DNA of 64,000 nucleotides. Origin: Euryodendron excelsum. Lineage: Eukaryota > Streptophyta > Magnoliopsida > Ericales > Pentaphylacaceae. Location: positions 9,687,001 through 9,751,000 of the forward strand of contig CM065396.1 of NCBI GenBank assembly GCA_033060915.1. Reading direction: 5' to 3'. Made by a program: the position numbers and the translations under genes. Position 1 is the stretch's first letter, and every line of letters starts with the position of its first letter. The notes under the pieces were generated by a model that saw only the letters and a program-made list of their open reading frames with translations, was not told the DNA's origin and did no database searches. Below are positions 1 to 12,970 of this stretch, piece after piece.

Positions 1-1332
1 AATGCATGTCCTAGAGGTGCCCCTACTTAGAGGGGAGACTATACATGATGCATTGGCTCACTTTTGGAGATAGGGGATTTGCCCCTGTATGCAGATGCCT
101 TACCATCAGTTGGGAACCTTCATCCATTCATGCATTCATTCATAAAAGTAAAGAAATACATTGAATTTTGGGTTTAAGATACAAAAGAATTGAAATACAT
201 TTTAATAGGGGGAGGGAGAACATTTTCCTTTGGACTTCCACCTATCTATTTTTACAAAAGGAAAAACCTAAACTACTCTTGAGTCTTTGGATTCGCCTTC
301 CTTGAATCTGATGTTGAGGAGGTCGCTGAGAGACCTTGTTGATTGATTGCCCCTTGTCTTCTTGGAAACCCTATCTCCGTGAGCATAGAGGGATTAGAGC
401 CCCTCTTATGGAATGAATCGAGATGCATGCAATGAGTCCCTTAGGGTTACGTGGGAACCCTTAGGGTTTGGGTAGGTTTAATGCAAGGGAGAGTAACGTT
501 GGTGTCACTCTCAATGGGTTGATCATATGTATGAGAATGCAGTGACTTGAGTTGCTTGGAACTCTTGTCTTGACATGGGATATTGAATGCATGAACATGG
601 ATATGCAAAAAGTATAAGGATAGAGGGTACAATTGAAGTAAACATAACAGTATAAATACAAGCATTATAACAGCAGGTATAAATGAAAGTAAGAGCAGTC
701 GCCCTTTCCTCCGTGATTTTGAAAACGATGCTCGTGTCCTAAATCCGGCAGAGGTTCGGCTATGCATGGTGTCTATATGAGTATGAGGTTGAGGGTTGAC
801 TAATGCGTCCTAAAAAGGCTCGGTCCACGGATCTTCAAACCTAGGCCCACTCCTTGAGGTCGTGCCATGATCGGTTGGTGATCCGAGCGGGGGAACCATC
901 AAGAGGCCGTAGTCGAAGAACTTGACACAGCATCTTGCCCACAACCAATATATCGTTCCCCCTTTCTAACTAGAAAGGACATATCAGGGTATGCAAGTAT
1001 GCAGAATGCAAGTGCACATGCAGTGTGTGTGTGATTTTTAAAAGTGGAGGAAAGGGCCCAACAACTCCTATTCATCCTGTACATCACATTCATGCAAAGC
1101 AGTTAATAAAATTTAAACAAAATGTGTACCTACAAAACAAAGATGCAAGTGTTAGTATGTGAATGACAAACATAATACAAGATAATATGAATGAATGCAT
1201 GTTTGTTTTTTTAAAACAATTTTGAAAATTTAGTTTTGAAAATTTAAAGTGAATAGGATTGAACCAAGTTAATTGAAGACTCTACATGGGTGAAGGGTAA
1301 AGAGACATAACTACGGCCTAACCCTCTAAGTT
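1..1332 (-). mobile_element. Element C: untranslated leader between PBS and gag (minus strand)
   Basis: Reverse complement of the leaders at 42043-43433 and 54835-56047. It starts at the PBS and runs left out of the window before gag is reached. It has no credible coding frame; the small frames are not shared as proteins by the other copies. Read on the minus strand it keeps a branch-point-like TACTAAC (1151-1157) and a pyrimidine-rich acceptor ending TTTTGTAG (AG at 1130-1131). It also keeps a GTAAGG donor whose first base is 103. These match the two leader introns proposed for E1 and E0. The homology is seen directly; the introns are inferred. Confidence 0.85.
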
Positions 1333-1350
1333 TCCCCAGTGGAGTCGCCA
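1333..1350 (-). other. Primer binding site of element C
   Basis: On the minus strand it reads TGGCGACTCCACTGGGGA, identical to 42025-42042 and 36586-36603, and lies two bases inside the LTR end at 1353. Ogre-type elements are reported to prime from tRNA-Arg. The exact host tRNA cannot be confirmed here. Confidence 0.9.
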
Positions 1351-4300
1351 GCTGTCGCGCCCAGATTTTTCACTCTCGAGGAATACTCACCCAAGCGGGA
1401 AAAATGTTGTACTCTCTCGTTAGAACTCACCTTCCTAGAAGAATGAATGCGACTAGGTTTGAATTGAAAAATTGGTTTGAATAAAGGGCTTTTTAGGAAA
1501 AACATTTGGAGTCGCCACCTAACTTGATTAAGGTGAGTTAGGTCACCTAAAAACTAAGAATAATCCGAAGACTACACTTAGGGTTTTGGAAAACGATTTT
1601 GGAAAATATCCTCAAGAGAGGGTTTTTTTAGAAAATAGGTTGTTTGGCAACCTTTGGAAAACATTTAGCCCTTTTTAGAAAAATAACTCCTTTTGGTCTT
1701 TGAAAACAGTGATCTAGGTTCGGGGGTTGGTTACGTGTAGGGAAGACGCACTAAGCTATCACCCTACCCCGCCCTTTCGGTACCTACATGTCAATCTACC
1801 CTGGATTCACCTATGAGAGTCTTTAACTAACATGTGTTCAACCCTATTCACTTTAGAAAAATAATGTTTGAAAAATATGATGCATGATATGCAAGTGCAA
1901 AATAAGAGAGAATTGAAAAATAAATTTGGAAACTGATTGATTTGAAAATAGATTTGAAGAGATGGAATTGAAATTGGAAAGTTTGAAAATTTGGAAGTAG
2001 AAGTTTGAAAATAGAAATTTTGGAATTTTGAAAATAGATTGGAATTTGAGAATTGGAAAGATTTTGGAAACCACACCCATGAGGGTGGAATTGAAAGTTT
2101 GAAAAGTATTGTGACCGCACCTATGAAGGTTGCCTACATATCCCTTTGGGAGAATCAGGTCAGTCGTAGTTCGAACCGGAGTCCGATTGAAAATAGAAGA
2201 GTGGATTGAAGAAGGAACTTGAATTGGACATTGAATTTGATTTGAAATTAGAAAAGGAGATTTGAAATTGGAATTGAGAGGATTGGACTTACTTTGGAAA
2301 GATTGATTTTGAAAAGACTTGGTTTTGGGAAGAAGGAGGTTTAGGAAGCCTACACTTGAGATTAAAAAAGATTGGATTGGAATGTTGGATTTGGAAGATT
2401 TGGAAACTTGGAATTTAGGAAAGACTTGGATTAGGAAAGTTTCGAATTAGGAAAATTTTATTTTTAGAAAGTTTGAAATTAGGAAAGTTTCACTTTTGGA
2501 GAGTTTTGAATTAGGAAAATTTTCGACTTAGGAAAGTTTTGAAAATTGGAAAGTTTTGAAATAGGGAAGTTTTGAAAATTGGAAAGTTTCGTTTTTGGAA
2601 AGGTTTGAAAAAGGGAAGTTTTCAACTTAGGAAATGTTTGAATTAAGAAAGAGAAAGTTTTGAATTAAGAAAACTTCATTTTAAGAAAGGTTTTGAAAAT
2701 AAGGAAGCTTTGAAAATAGGAAAGTTTTGGATTTGGAAAGATGTTGAAGTTTTGGAAAGGTTTAGAATTTAGAAAGCTTTGAAATTTAGAAAGTTTAAGA
2801 TTTAGAAAGTTTTAGAGTTCTAGAAAATCTTGAGATTAGGAAAAGTTTGAGTTTAGGAAAGATTTGAAAGCTTGGATTTGAAAAAGATTTTGGAAAGGGG
2901 TAGAATTAGGAAAGGGTTGAACTAAGAAAGATTTGAAAGTTGAGTTTTAAAGTTTAGGAAAGATTTTTACGTTCAAGTTTTGGAAACTTAAGATTTAGGA
3001 AAGTAGAAGTTTACAAAGGATTTGAATTAAGAAAGGTTTGGATTAGGAAGGGATTGGATTTGGTTTCTAAAAGAAAAGATTTTATTTTGTTTCCAAAAAC
3101 GGAGGACGGGATCTAATTTCCTAAACGGGGAGATTGGATTTGGTTTCCTAAAGGGAAGATAGGATTTGGAAAGGGAGATTCTAGAAACCCTAGATTTGGA
3201 AAACTGTAGTTTTGACGTAGAAAATAGGTTTTGGAAACATGTATAGTTTTGATGTAGAAAACATGAGGTTTTGGAAACCTAGGTTTGGGGCAAAGTTTGA
3301 AAAACCACGTTTTTGGAAAGAAAATTAGGGTTTCCCAATTGTGGGCTCTAGGGCTTGACTTGGGCTCCAAGGAAAGAGTTTTTGGAAAACGCGTTTTTAG
3401 AAACGAAGGCTTTCTAGAAGGGAATCCTAGGGAGGAGTTTTTGGAAAGTGTGTTTTTGGAAACATAGATTTTGGAAAGAAATCCTATAGAGGAAATTTCT
3501 AGAAGGAAGATTTTGAAAAAGAGTGTTTTTGGAAAGATTTTTAGGGAGCGTTTTTGAAAACAACAAGATTTGAAAATATAGACCAAAAGGTCACTTTTAA
3601 TGTAACACTTTCCTAAAGCAACCCTAGCCATGGAAAGGCTAGAATCGCCCTAGGATTGTGATTTTGAAAACATGTTTTTGAAACAGAGCTTTTGATGCAA
3701 TTTTGAAAACAAGTTTGAAAACGGTTTTGAAAACGAGTTTGAAAACGAATTTTGGAAGATGCAAGACTATGATATGCACAATGCAATTTGGGGTCGTGAA
3801 CATACAAGGCTAAGGCTTCACCACATAATCAAGGGGGCCGGACCCACGTGGTCTCTGGTTAGACTAGAAGAAAGCCCCCGACACGGTGACTCTCCAACAG
3901 TCTAATCCTACACATGGACCGGGAGTCCCCTTGTTTCAAGCATGCAAAGAAAGGGGGGGAAAGAGATGGGGGATTAAAATAGAGAAAACCCAAGTGGGTT
4001 GGAGAGAGAAGAGAGAGGGGGGAAGTGCAGAAAATTAAAGAGGAAGCCTACCTTGTATCTTCTTTAATTTGCGCGCCTTGCTTGTCTTCGGTCTTCGGTT
4101 TTCGTCTTGATCTTTTTCTTCAACCTTCAAGGGTTGTCTTCAAGCTTTTGATGCCAGCTCTTCCGAACTTCAAAGGATGGTTGAAGGCTAGGGTATGAGT
4201 GTATGATGGTGTGTATGAGTGTATAGGAGGCTAGGGTTTATTTATGGTGGCTAGGGTTTGGGAAAACCTAGGGAGGCTAGGGTTTAGGAGGTGCTCGAGC

Positions 4301-4368
4301 TCTGTATATCGAAATATAGGATTCTTAGGTTAAGTTTGCAGACCCCTTTCACGTTGAACGAGGCTCTG

Positions 4369-4376
4369 TATTTATA
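4369..4376 (-). promoter_or_regulatory. TATA box of the shared minus LTR
   Basis: TATAAATA on the minus strand, followed by ACAGAGCCTCGTTCAACGTG, the same block as in the other LTRs. It lies just downstream of the GCGCC palindromes. Confidence 0.7.
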
Positions 4377-4689
4377 GAAGTTGGACAAGCCTGGCGCCTG
4401 TTGCAGTGGCGCCAGGGCAAAATTTACACTGGCGCCACTCCTAGTGGCGCCAGGCCATTTTTTGGCTTGGCACCACTACTAGTGACGCCAGCCAATTAGG
4501 AAAGATTTAAGGTCGGCAAGCAACGTATCTTTGACTAGATTTGGGCGCCTGTACTAGTGACTACCATGTAAACTTTAGCCTTGCTTCACTAGGAGTGACT
4601 CTGGAAAGTCCGGGAATGATTTGAAGGAGCCGAGGATAACCCGGAAGGCCGGAAGGGAGTAGGAACACTTAAAATAGTGTCCTGGAGGT

Positions 4690-5260
4690 ATTTGACTTGA
4701 AAAGTGAGGATAAGATGTGTCGGCAAGGTTGACCGAGCCTTTAGGGGCAAAACGGTCAACCGAACCGGAAAACTGCCGGGACAGACTCAAACTGTCCCAG
4801 AAGAAGACTTGGGATCTGGAAACATTATTTAAAATGTTCCCAGAGGTTGCCGGTTTGATACCCAGAGCCGGCGTGGTCGGAAAAGGAAACCGGCCCACCA
4901 GGGGCAAAATGGTCATTTTGTACCGGGTTTGCCGGAACTAACTCGGAATGGTCCGGAAAGGTAAAGGAAGGTTGAGAACACTATAAAAAGTATTCTCGGG
5001 TCATTACCGGTTTGATACCCAGAGCCGGTGTGGTTGACGTAGGAGACCGGCCCTCTAGGGGCAAAACGGTCATTTTGTACCGGGATGGCCGGAACTGATT
5101 TGGAATGACTCGGAAAGGGAAGGGAGGGTTGAGAGCACTATAAAAAGCAATCTCAGAGGGTTACCGGTTTAATACCTAGAGCCGGTGTGGTTCTCGGGGC
5201 ATCCGGATGCCTAGGGGCAAAATGGTCATCTTGACCGGAAAGTCTCGAAAAAGGTTCTAA
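4690..5260 (-). repeat. U3 tandem repeat, about 157 bp, three units
   Basis: The landmark ACCGGTTTGATACCCAGAGC or a close variant recurs at about 4848, 5005 and 5160. Each unit also carries a stretch matching 'ggcaaaatggtcatttt' and a short TATAAAAAG-like stretch. The same block occurs in S1, S2, M1, E1 and the 50064 LTR with different copy numbers. Confidence 0.75.
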
Positions 5261-5616
5261 GGGTAATTTGGTAATTTTTTACCGAAGTGGGCTAACAGCC
5301 ACTGGTGTTGACCTAGGTTAGAATTGGAATTGGACTTGAATTAGAATTGGAATTGGACTTGAAATTGGATTTGAGATTAAAACGGGTACTTACTGTCTTT
5401 GGAAAAGACATGCCCACTAGAATTGGACCGAACAATGCCCCAAGGGCACTTTGGTAATTTTGCCTCTATTTGGAGCCCACGAGCCCGCGAAACGATCGAT
5501 TAAGTAGATTATATCTAGAAAACTGGTTTGACTTGGAATATGTCCATATTAACTTGAATACAAATCTGGACGGATTGGAGACTACCTACTGACCGGGCAA
5601 AAATGGGGTGCTTACA

Positions 5617-5640
5617 GCTGCCCCTATTTTTTTTGTCTTT
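5617..5640 (-). other. Polypurine tract of element A
   Basis: On the minus strand this is an A-rich run followed by TAGGGGCAGC, directly abutting the LTR start TGTAAGCACC. It matches the E0 tract at 62450-62464 and primes plus-strand DNA synthesis in this class. Confidence 0.85.
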
Positions 5641-7674
5641 GCTTGTTGAAGACAAAAGACAATAGAGTAAGAGTTCCATGTTGATCGTGAGGCAGTCGGA
5701 GGGACGGACTTTGAAAATTTTTGAAAACAAGAGTTTTGGAATGGATATTGGGCCCAAAAGGCCTTTGAAATCAAGTTTCGGTGGGAAAAAGGGCAAAATT
5801 ACCCGAAATTGGAAACTAGCACCACTAAGAGTGGCGCTTTTGTTAAAGTTGGCTTGGCGCCACTGCTAGTGGCGCTAGGCCTGGGATCAAAACCAACAAA
5901 CTACTGGTTCGTCATTGTTGTGAGATTTGAATAATTTTTGAAACATTGAGAGCCTTTACAAGGAAATCGACTTGGACATTGAAAGAGTGCTTCATAGGGA
6001 CCACGAGGGATTGCCGGAAGTAGACACTGTTGCCGGAAGTAGACACTGTTGCCGGAAGAGAAGATTTCGCCGAAAAACTCCAGAGGTGAGTTTTTGATTT
6101 TATGTTAATTTTGATGTGTAGAACTCTGTTTGAGCAATGTGAACAGTGAAAATTGATAATTTGATATCTTTTGAACACTGTGGTGAAGTTATTTTTGCCT
6201 TTTGGTGCATGTTTGATTGAATTTGAGTGATTAGACATGTTTATGTAAAGGGATTTCTGTAGGAATTAGGCGTTTCTCCCTACAACTTTGGGCATTAAGT
6301 TTTTTGACTAGATTTCTATACTGTGTGCCTTAGAAAAATGTGTTTGATAGCCGTGTGAAGTTTCGTGATTTTTTGAGAACTCAATGAATTTCTGATTTCT
6401 GAAAGATAAGAAAATACTTAGAAAAATAGAAAAAAATTGAGAAAATTAAGAAATTATTTTAGTTTAGTGTTTAGAAAAATGCAAAAATATTTTAGAAAAT
6501 ATTTGAAATAATTTTGAGAAATTTTGGAATAACTTTGAAAACCATTGATTTGTTCAAAAATAAAATGAGACTTCTTTTTTTTTTGAAAAATTTATAAATT
6601 TGAAAAATATGTGCGAGTGTTGGTTCTATGTGATTGTGATGTTGTAGAGTGCAAGGTTTATTTTTTGTGCTAGTGTAGTGGGCGTTGTAGGGACCGTTTT
6701 TAAGCAGAACTCTATCGAAATTTTTCAAAATTAGGAAAATAGTTGGAAAAGTTTTAGAATAAAATCTTTTTGAAGGAAAAAGACAGAAAACTCTTGATGT
6801 TTTAGAAAATTCATTTTGACTCGAAGTTGAAAACTCAAAATGTGTAGGAAATTCATTTTGACATGGAAGCAGGATTTTAAAATCAAAATGTGTAGGAAAT
6901 TCATTTTGAATTAGAATTGAAAAATCAAAATGTAAGGGAAACTCATTTTGACATGGAATTGGAATTTTAAAATAAAAATATGTAGGAAATTCATTTTGAC
7001 TCAAAGCTAGAAAATCAAAATGTGTTGGAAATTCATTTTGACTTGAAGACTGGAAAATTAAAATGTGTAGGAAATTCATTTTGACTTGAAGACGGGATTT
7101 TGAAGACAAACGAAAAAATTTAGAATTTGATAGGAAATTTTGGAATATAAATTTTTGATTGAAACCTTGAAAACTTTTTAAGGAAGAATTTTTTTTGGAA
7201 AACCTGGAATATTAATTGGAATAGACACAAGATTAGAAAAGCTTTGAGATGGACTGAGGAACTCTGAGATTTGATTTTTGAAGAATTTTTAGATTATGAC
7301 TCCTAGAATGGATTTTTGGGAAGAAAAACATTTTAGAATTTGGCTTTCGAGAATTAATTTTGAACTGTAAGAGAATTTAGAAAGTCTTTTGAAAATGGAT
7401 TTTGGAAAATAATCACTGGGGGGAAAGATTTTTTGAAATATTTGGAGAAAAAGGTTAAAAAACCCTTTGAGAAACTGAATTTAGGAAACTTTTTGAGAGT
7501 TGAGTTTAAAAAACCTTTTGGATTGACTAGAGTAAGATCTACTTACAGCTGTGTCATTTATTTTTACTCATGCTTTTATCCTTGGTTATTGTTATCATTA
7601 TTATATTTTTCTACTTTTATTTCTTATCTGCATATACCGTATATTAACACCTCTTACCTTGGCTTACCTTTTAG
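5641..7674 (+). mobile_element. Element A 3' UTR: upstream region, 5' exon and leader intron of the antisense gene
   Basis: Counterpart of E0 61122-62448. It contains GCGCC-type inverted repeats (about 5820-5880), then a G/A-rich stretch ending CCAGAG|GTGAGTTTTT at 6085/6086, which looks like a strong splice donor. A pyrimidine-rich acceptor ending CTTTTAG at 7673-7674 lies one base before the PMD start codon. The predicted leader intron is 6086-7674 (1589 bp), against 879 bp in E0; part of the difference is a local minisatellite. Donor and acceptor positions agree between two diverged copies. The minus-strand 205-residue frame at 6492-7109 is a product of the repeat. Confidence 0.65.
6809..7115 (+). 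repeat. Minisatellite of 41-48 bp inside the leader intron
   Basis: The phrase TTCATTTTGAC or a near match recurs at about 6811, 6852, 6900, 6942, 6990, 7032 and 7075. Spacing alternates between roughly 42 and 48 bp, as in a dimeric repeat. The E0 copy of the region lacks the array. Confidence 0.8.
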
Positions 7675-10600
7675 GATGGCAGATGCAGGCGATGACGGTT
7701 CTGAGAGGAAATGCCGCTCCGAGGAGGCGGCCCGTACAGATTCTATCGATAGCTCCAGTCGATCCAGAGGTAGTCGGCGATCTACTAGACAAACAACTTC
7801 TAGCCAGAGCAGACGAGGGAGTAGACCATCAGTCGACCCTTTCCCTTTGGTTGAGGCAGCTTTTACAAAGGTTATAGGTATTAATGACGAGGTGTCAGGC
7901 CTTAGTGATCAGGTGACCGGCTACGGAAGGGCCTCCTCTAGACATAGACAGACAGATGTTGTTCTTGTGACCTGGAGATACCGGGTATTCCACTGTTGGG
8001 AGACCTTGCCTATCATTCCAGTATCTACTCGTGACAACATTTGCCCCTTCCGCGGGTACACACAGCTTTCAGAGGGGCTGTTCATCAGGTGTTTGTGACG
8101 ATGCAGCAGGCCGCTGTCGTGCCCAGATTTTTTGCACTCGAGGAATACACACACAAGTGAAAAAAATACTGTACTCTCTCGTTAGAACTCATTCTCCTAA
8201 AAAGACGAGTGCAGCTAGGTTTGAATTAAAAATTTATTTGATTAAGGGCTTTTGGAAAACAATTTGGAGTCACCACCTAACTTGATTAAAGTAAGTTAGG
8301 TTACCTAAAAACTAAGCACAATCCGAATATTACACTTAGGCTTTTTGAAAAATAATTTTGAAAACTTCCTCCAGAGAGGGTTTTTAAGAAAAGAGGATGT
8401 TTGGTAACATTTTGGAAAAAACACAAGCCCTTTTTTGCAAATAACTTCGTTTGGTGTTTGAAAACAGTGATCTAAGTTCGGAGGTTAGTTACGTGCAGGG
8501 AAGACGCACTAAGACATCACCCTACCCCGCCCTTGAGGTACCCACATGTCTATTCACCCTAGGTTCACTCATTAGAGTCTTCGATTAATAAATGTCCAAT
8601 AACTATCTATTTTAGAAAATAATTTTAAAAGATGTTTGACATGATGCATGATATGCAAGTGCAAGAGTTTTATTTTGAAAATAGATTTGGGAAATAGATT
8701 GAAGATTTGAAAAATAGATTTTAGAATTAGAAACTTGAAATAGATTATGGAATTGAAAGTTTGAAAAAGGTTATGAAAATAGAAGTTTGAAAAAGGTTGT
8801 GGAATTGGACATTTGAAAAAAGTTATGACCGCACCCGTGAGGGTTGCCTACATATCCCTTTTGGGGAATCAGATTAGTCATGTTCGGACAAGAGTCCAAT
8901 AGAAAATAGAAGATTTGATTTGAAAAGAGATTTTGATTCGGAAAAGGGTTTGATTTGAACTTAGAATAGAATATTGGAAATTGGAATTTGGAACTCAAAA
9001 GATTGGACTTTGATTTGGAAATATAAAACTTGGAAGAAGGATTTGGACTTGTTTTGGAAAGATTGAGATTTAAGAAACCTAGACTTAAGAAAGATAAGAT
9101 TTAGGAGGGACTTGAGATTAAGAAGGATTTGACTCAAACGTGGACTTGGAAGATTAGGAAAAGATTGGATTTAGGAAATGTTCAAATTAGGAAAGTTTCA
9201 AAATACGAAAGTTCCGTTTTAGGGAAGTTTCATTTTAGAAAAGATTTCGAATTAGGAAAATTTCATTTTAGGAAAGATTTGAATTTAGAAAGTTTAGAAT
9301 TTTGGAAAGATTTGAAGTTTGAGTTTTAGAAATACTTGAAATTAGGAAAGGTTTGAGTTTAAAAAATATTTGAAAATTTAAGTCTTGGAAACTTAAGGTT
9401 TAGGGAGGTAAGAGATTAGGAGGGATTGAATTAGGAAGGATTAGGATTAGGAAATATTCGGATCAGGAAAGATTGGGATTTCTATTTCCTAAAACAAAAT
9501 ATTGAATTTTGTTTCTAAAAAGAGATGATTTGATTTTGTTTCCAAAAACGGAGGATTGGATCTAGTTTCCTAAATGGGAGATTGGATTTGGTTTCCTAAA
9601 ATGGAAGATATGATTTGACATGGAATTGGAAAGATGAAGTTTTGGAAATCTTAGGTTTTGGTGTAGAAAATAGGGTTTGGAAATATATGATTTTGATGTA
9701 AAAAGGAGGGTTTGGAAATATAGGTTTTGAGGTAAGATAGAAAATCTTGTCTTAGGAAAGATAGCTAGGGTTTCCTAATCATGGCTCTAGGGCTTAACTT
9801 GGACTCCAAAAAAATAGATTTTGGAAAATAAACTTTTGGAAAGAAAGATTTTTGGAACAAGATCTTAGAAAGGAGTTTTAGAAAGTAAACTTGAAAGAGA
9901 GTTTTTAGAAAGGAATTTTTGCAAAGAGTTTTTTGGAAAAGAAACTTAAGGAGTGTTTTTAGAAAGTGAATTTTGAATAGAGCTTTTTGGAAAAGAGTTT
10001 GAAAAGAAGTCTTGGAAACTAGATTTTTTGAAGGGAGTTTTTAGAAAGTAATTTTTAGAAAGCAATTTTTTAAAGGAGATTGGAGAGAGTTTTTAGAAAA
10101 TATGTTGGAAAAGGGATTTAGAAAGTAGAGGTGAAAAGAGATTTTGGAGAGGATTTAAAAAGAGGTTTTGGAAAGTAAGTTCAAAAATCAATTTGGAAAG
10201 GGATTTGAATGTGGACTTTGGCAAGCCTCTGAACAGATCTCACTTTCCTAAAATGATTTTGGTCATAAGAAGATTACAACCATTCTAGGATTGTGATTTT
10301 GAAAACAAGAAGCATTTGAAAATATGGACCATATTAGTCACTTTAAATGTAACATTTCTCTAAAGCAACCCTAAACATGGAATGGCTAGAATGACCTTAG
10401 GATTGTGATTTTGAAAATAAGTTTTGAAGAAGAAAATTTTAACACAAGTTTTGAAAACGATTTTAACACAAGTTTTGAAAATAGATTTTGGAGAGATGCA
10501 TGATCATGATATGCACAATGCAAGTTGGGGTCGTAAATATACAAGGTTAAAGGCTTCACCACATAACCAAGGAGGCAGAACCCACGTGGTCTCCGGTTAG

Positions 10601-11112
10601 ACTAAGAGAAAGCCCCCGACATGGTGACTTTCAATAGCCTAATCCTGAACATGAACCGGGGAGTCCCTTGTTTCAAGCATGCAAGAAGGGGGGGGGGGGC
10701 GGTAGAAGATAGGGGATTAAAATAGAAGAAAACCCAAGTGGGTTAAGAGAGAGAAGAGAGAGGGGGGATTGCATAAACGTAAATAGGAAACCTACCATGT
10801 GTCTTCTTTTATTTGCTTTGATATACTCGCTTTGTTTACTTCGATCTTTGCTTTGCTTTGCGTCGGTCTTTGAGAGCTTACTTTGATCTTCGGGAACTTC
10901 AGAGTTGCAGCACTTCAAGTCTTCAATGAAGGCTAGTATATGAGTGTATATGAGTGTATGTGAGTATATGCATGCTAGGATTTGTATATAGATGCTAAGG
11001 TTTAAAGAACCTAAAGGGAACTAGGGTTTGGAAGGACTTCGAGCTTTGTATATCAAAGAGGAGGGTTTTTGGATTGAGTTTGCGGACCCTTTTTATGCTG
11101 GAGGAGGCTCTG

Positions 11113-11120
11113 TATTTATA
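11113..11120 (-). promoter_or_regulatory. TATA box of solo LTR M1
   Basis: TATAAATA on the minus strand followed by the conserved ACAGAGCC block. Solo LTR S1 inserted about 15 bp upstream of it (at 11135), separating this promoter from its proximal palindromes and repeats. Confidence 0.65.
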
Positions 11121-11329
11121 GACAGAGGATGGACTATAAGCACCCCATTTTTTACCGCTCGGTAGTCTACACTCCGTCCAGACTGTTTTCAAGTCATTGT
11201 GGGCATATTCCAATCGAAACCAATTCTCTAGGTCCAAATTCCGTCTTTCCATCGCTTCGCGGGCCTGTCAGGCCCAAATAGAGGCAACATGACCAAAATG
11301 CCCTCAGGGGGCATTGACCTTTCCTTTCC

Positions 11330-11660
11330 AATTTCAATCCTTCTCTCGAGACAGTTTATTCCTCGAGACAGTCCAAGCAGCGAAACTATTTACAAAACCG
11401 TTAGAGTAGCGGAAATACTCACAAACAAGTCGATATAGGGAATTGGCAACACACCCCTGTGTCACGACGACCGCCGTTAGAGTGACGAAAACACTCACAA
11501 TCCAGGCACGTTTCTTCGGAGACAGTAAGACCCGTTTCCAATCCCACTCTTGAGACAGTTTATTCCTCGAGATGGTTCCAATCCAGGCATGTCTTTTCGA
11601 AGATGGTAAGACCCCTTTCCAATCCCTCTCTCGAGACAGTTCATTCCTCGAGACGGTCCG
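11330..11660 (+). repeat. Short 81-bp array in S1 (about three to four units)
   Basis: Divergent copies of the unit built on CTCTCGAGACAGTTTATTCC and on a palindrome of the CGTCTT/AAGACG type. They are interleaved with hairpin-type units, whereas in S2 the same unit forms a long uninterrupted array. Confidence 0.75.
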
Positions 11661-12020
11661 AGTAGCAAAACTACTCACAAAGCCGTTAGAGTAGCGAAAA
11701 TACTCACAAATCATCTACCCCGTCCGAGTAGCGGAAATACTCACAAATCATCAACCTTGTCCGAGTAGCGGAAATACTCCCAAATCATCAATCCCGTCTG
11801 AGAAGCGGAAATACTCACAAATCATCAACCCCGTTCGAGTAGTGGAAATACTCACAAATCATCAACCCTGTCCGAGTAGCAGAAATAATCCCAAATCATC
11901 AACCCCGTCCGAGTAGTGGAAATACTCAACCCCGTTCGAGTAGCGAAAATACTCACAAATCATCAACCCTGTCTGAGTAGCGGAAATACTCACACCGTTA
12001 GAGTGGCGAAAACACTCAAA
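11371..12020 (+). repeat. Hairpin array in S1, units of about 29 and 36 bp
   Basis: More than ten copies of GAGTA-loop-TACTC, with some GAGTG-loop-CACTC, the loop usually resembling GCGGAAA. The 36-bp form adds AATCATCAACCCCGTCC. Two units (near 11791 and 11872) have unpaired stems. Confidence 0.85.
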
Positions 12021-12053
12021 ACCTAGGTCAACACCCGTGTCTGTTAGCTCACT

Positions 12054-12640
12054 TTGGTAAAAAATGACCAGACTACCCTTAGGACCTTTTCCGAGACTTT
12101 CCGGTCAAGATGACCATTTTGCCTCTAAGCATCCGAATGCCCCGGGAACCACATCGGCTCTGGGTATCAAACCGGTAACCTCCTGAGACTACTTTTTATA
12201 GTATTCTCAATCTTCCTTTACCTTTCCGGATCATTCCGAGTCAGTTCCGGCCAACTTGGTACAAAATGACCGTTTTTCCCCTGGAGGGCCGGTCTCCTTC
12301 TTCGACCACATCGGCTCTGGGTATCCAACCGGTAATGTCCCGAGAATACTTTTTATAGTGTTCTCAACCTTCCTTTATCTTTCCGGACCATTCCGAGTCA
12401 GTTCCGGCAAACCCGGTACAAAATGACCGTTTTGCCCCTAGTGGGCCGGTCTCCTTTTCCGACTGCGCCCGGTCTGGGAATCAAACCGGCAACCTCCGGG
12501 AACATTCTGAATAATATTTCCAGATCCCAAGTCTTCTTCTGGGACAATCTGAGTTTGTCCCGGCAGTTTCGCAGTCCGAGGGACCGTTTTACCCCTAAAG
12601 GCCCGGTCAACCTTTCCGACACATCTTATCCTCACTTTTC
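12054..12640 (+). repeat. 157-bp U3 repeats in S1
   Basis: GGCTCTGGGTATC or a variant recurs at 12156, 12313 and 12471, a period of 157-158 bp. The first two units include CTTTTTATAGT, a TATA-like block, and all contain a GACCGTTTTGCCCCT-type stretch. Confidence 0.85.
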
Positions 12641-12962
12641 AAGTCAAATACCTTCAGGACACTATTTTAAGTGTTCCTGCTTCTTTCCGGCCTTCCGGGT
12701 CATTCCCGGCTCCTCCAAATCATTCCCGGACTTTCCGGAGTCACTCCTAGTGAAGCCAAGCTAAAAATTGCATGGTAGTCACTAGTACAGGCGCCCAAAT
12801 CTAGTCAAAGATACGTTGCTTGCCGACCTTAAATCTTTCCTAATTGGTTGGCGCCACTACTAGTGTCGTCAAGCCAAAAAATGGCCTAGCGCCACTCCTA
12901 GTGGTGCCAGTGTAGAATTTGGCCTTGCGCCACTGCAACAGGCGCCAGGTTTGTCCTCCCTC

Positions 12963-12970
12963 TATAAATA
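12963..12970 (+). promoter_or_regulatory. TATA box of S1
   Basis: TATAAATA followed by CAGAGCC, preceded by the GCGCC inverted repeats. AATAAA follows about 270 bp downstream, as expected if a short R region lies between. Confidence 0.7.

Larger units (their letters stand above)
1353..5616 (-). repeat. Full-length Tat/Ogre LTR, minus strand, shared by elements C and A
   Basis: It begins TGTCGCGCCC (the LTR 3' end read in reverse) and finishes GGTGCTTACA (reverse of TGTAAGCACC), 4264 bp in all. A PBS flanks it on the left and a polypurine tract on the right. It is therefore the 5' LTR of C and the 3' LTR of A at once, and no target duplication separates them. In minus-strand order it holds a U3 without the 81-bp array, a 157-bp repeat block (about 4690-5260), GCGCC palindromes (about 4390-4490), a TATA box, a long tract that is G-rich on the plus strand (about 2170-3760), and the conserved U5 end. 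The frames inside are low-complexity artefacts. Confidence 0.93.

Noticed and set aside
3113..3631. 172-residue minus-strand frame
   Set aside because: Low-complexity Phe/Ser/Lys composition from the G-poor LTR tract; not conserved as protein in other copies.
6492..7109. 205-residue minus-strand frame with repeated QNEFPTHFDF-like words
   Set aside because: Translation of the minisatellite inside an intron; absent from E0.
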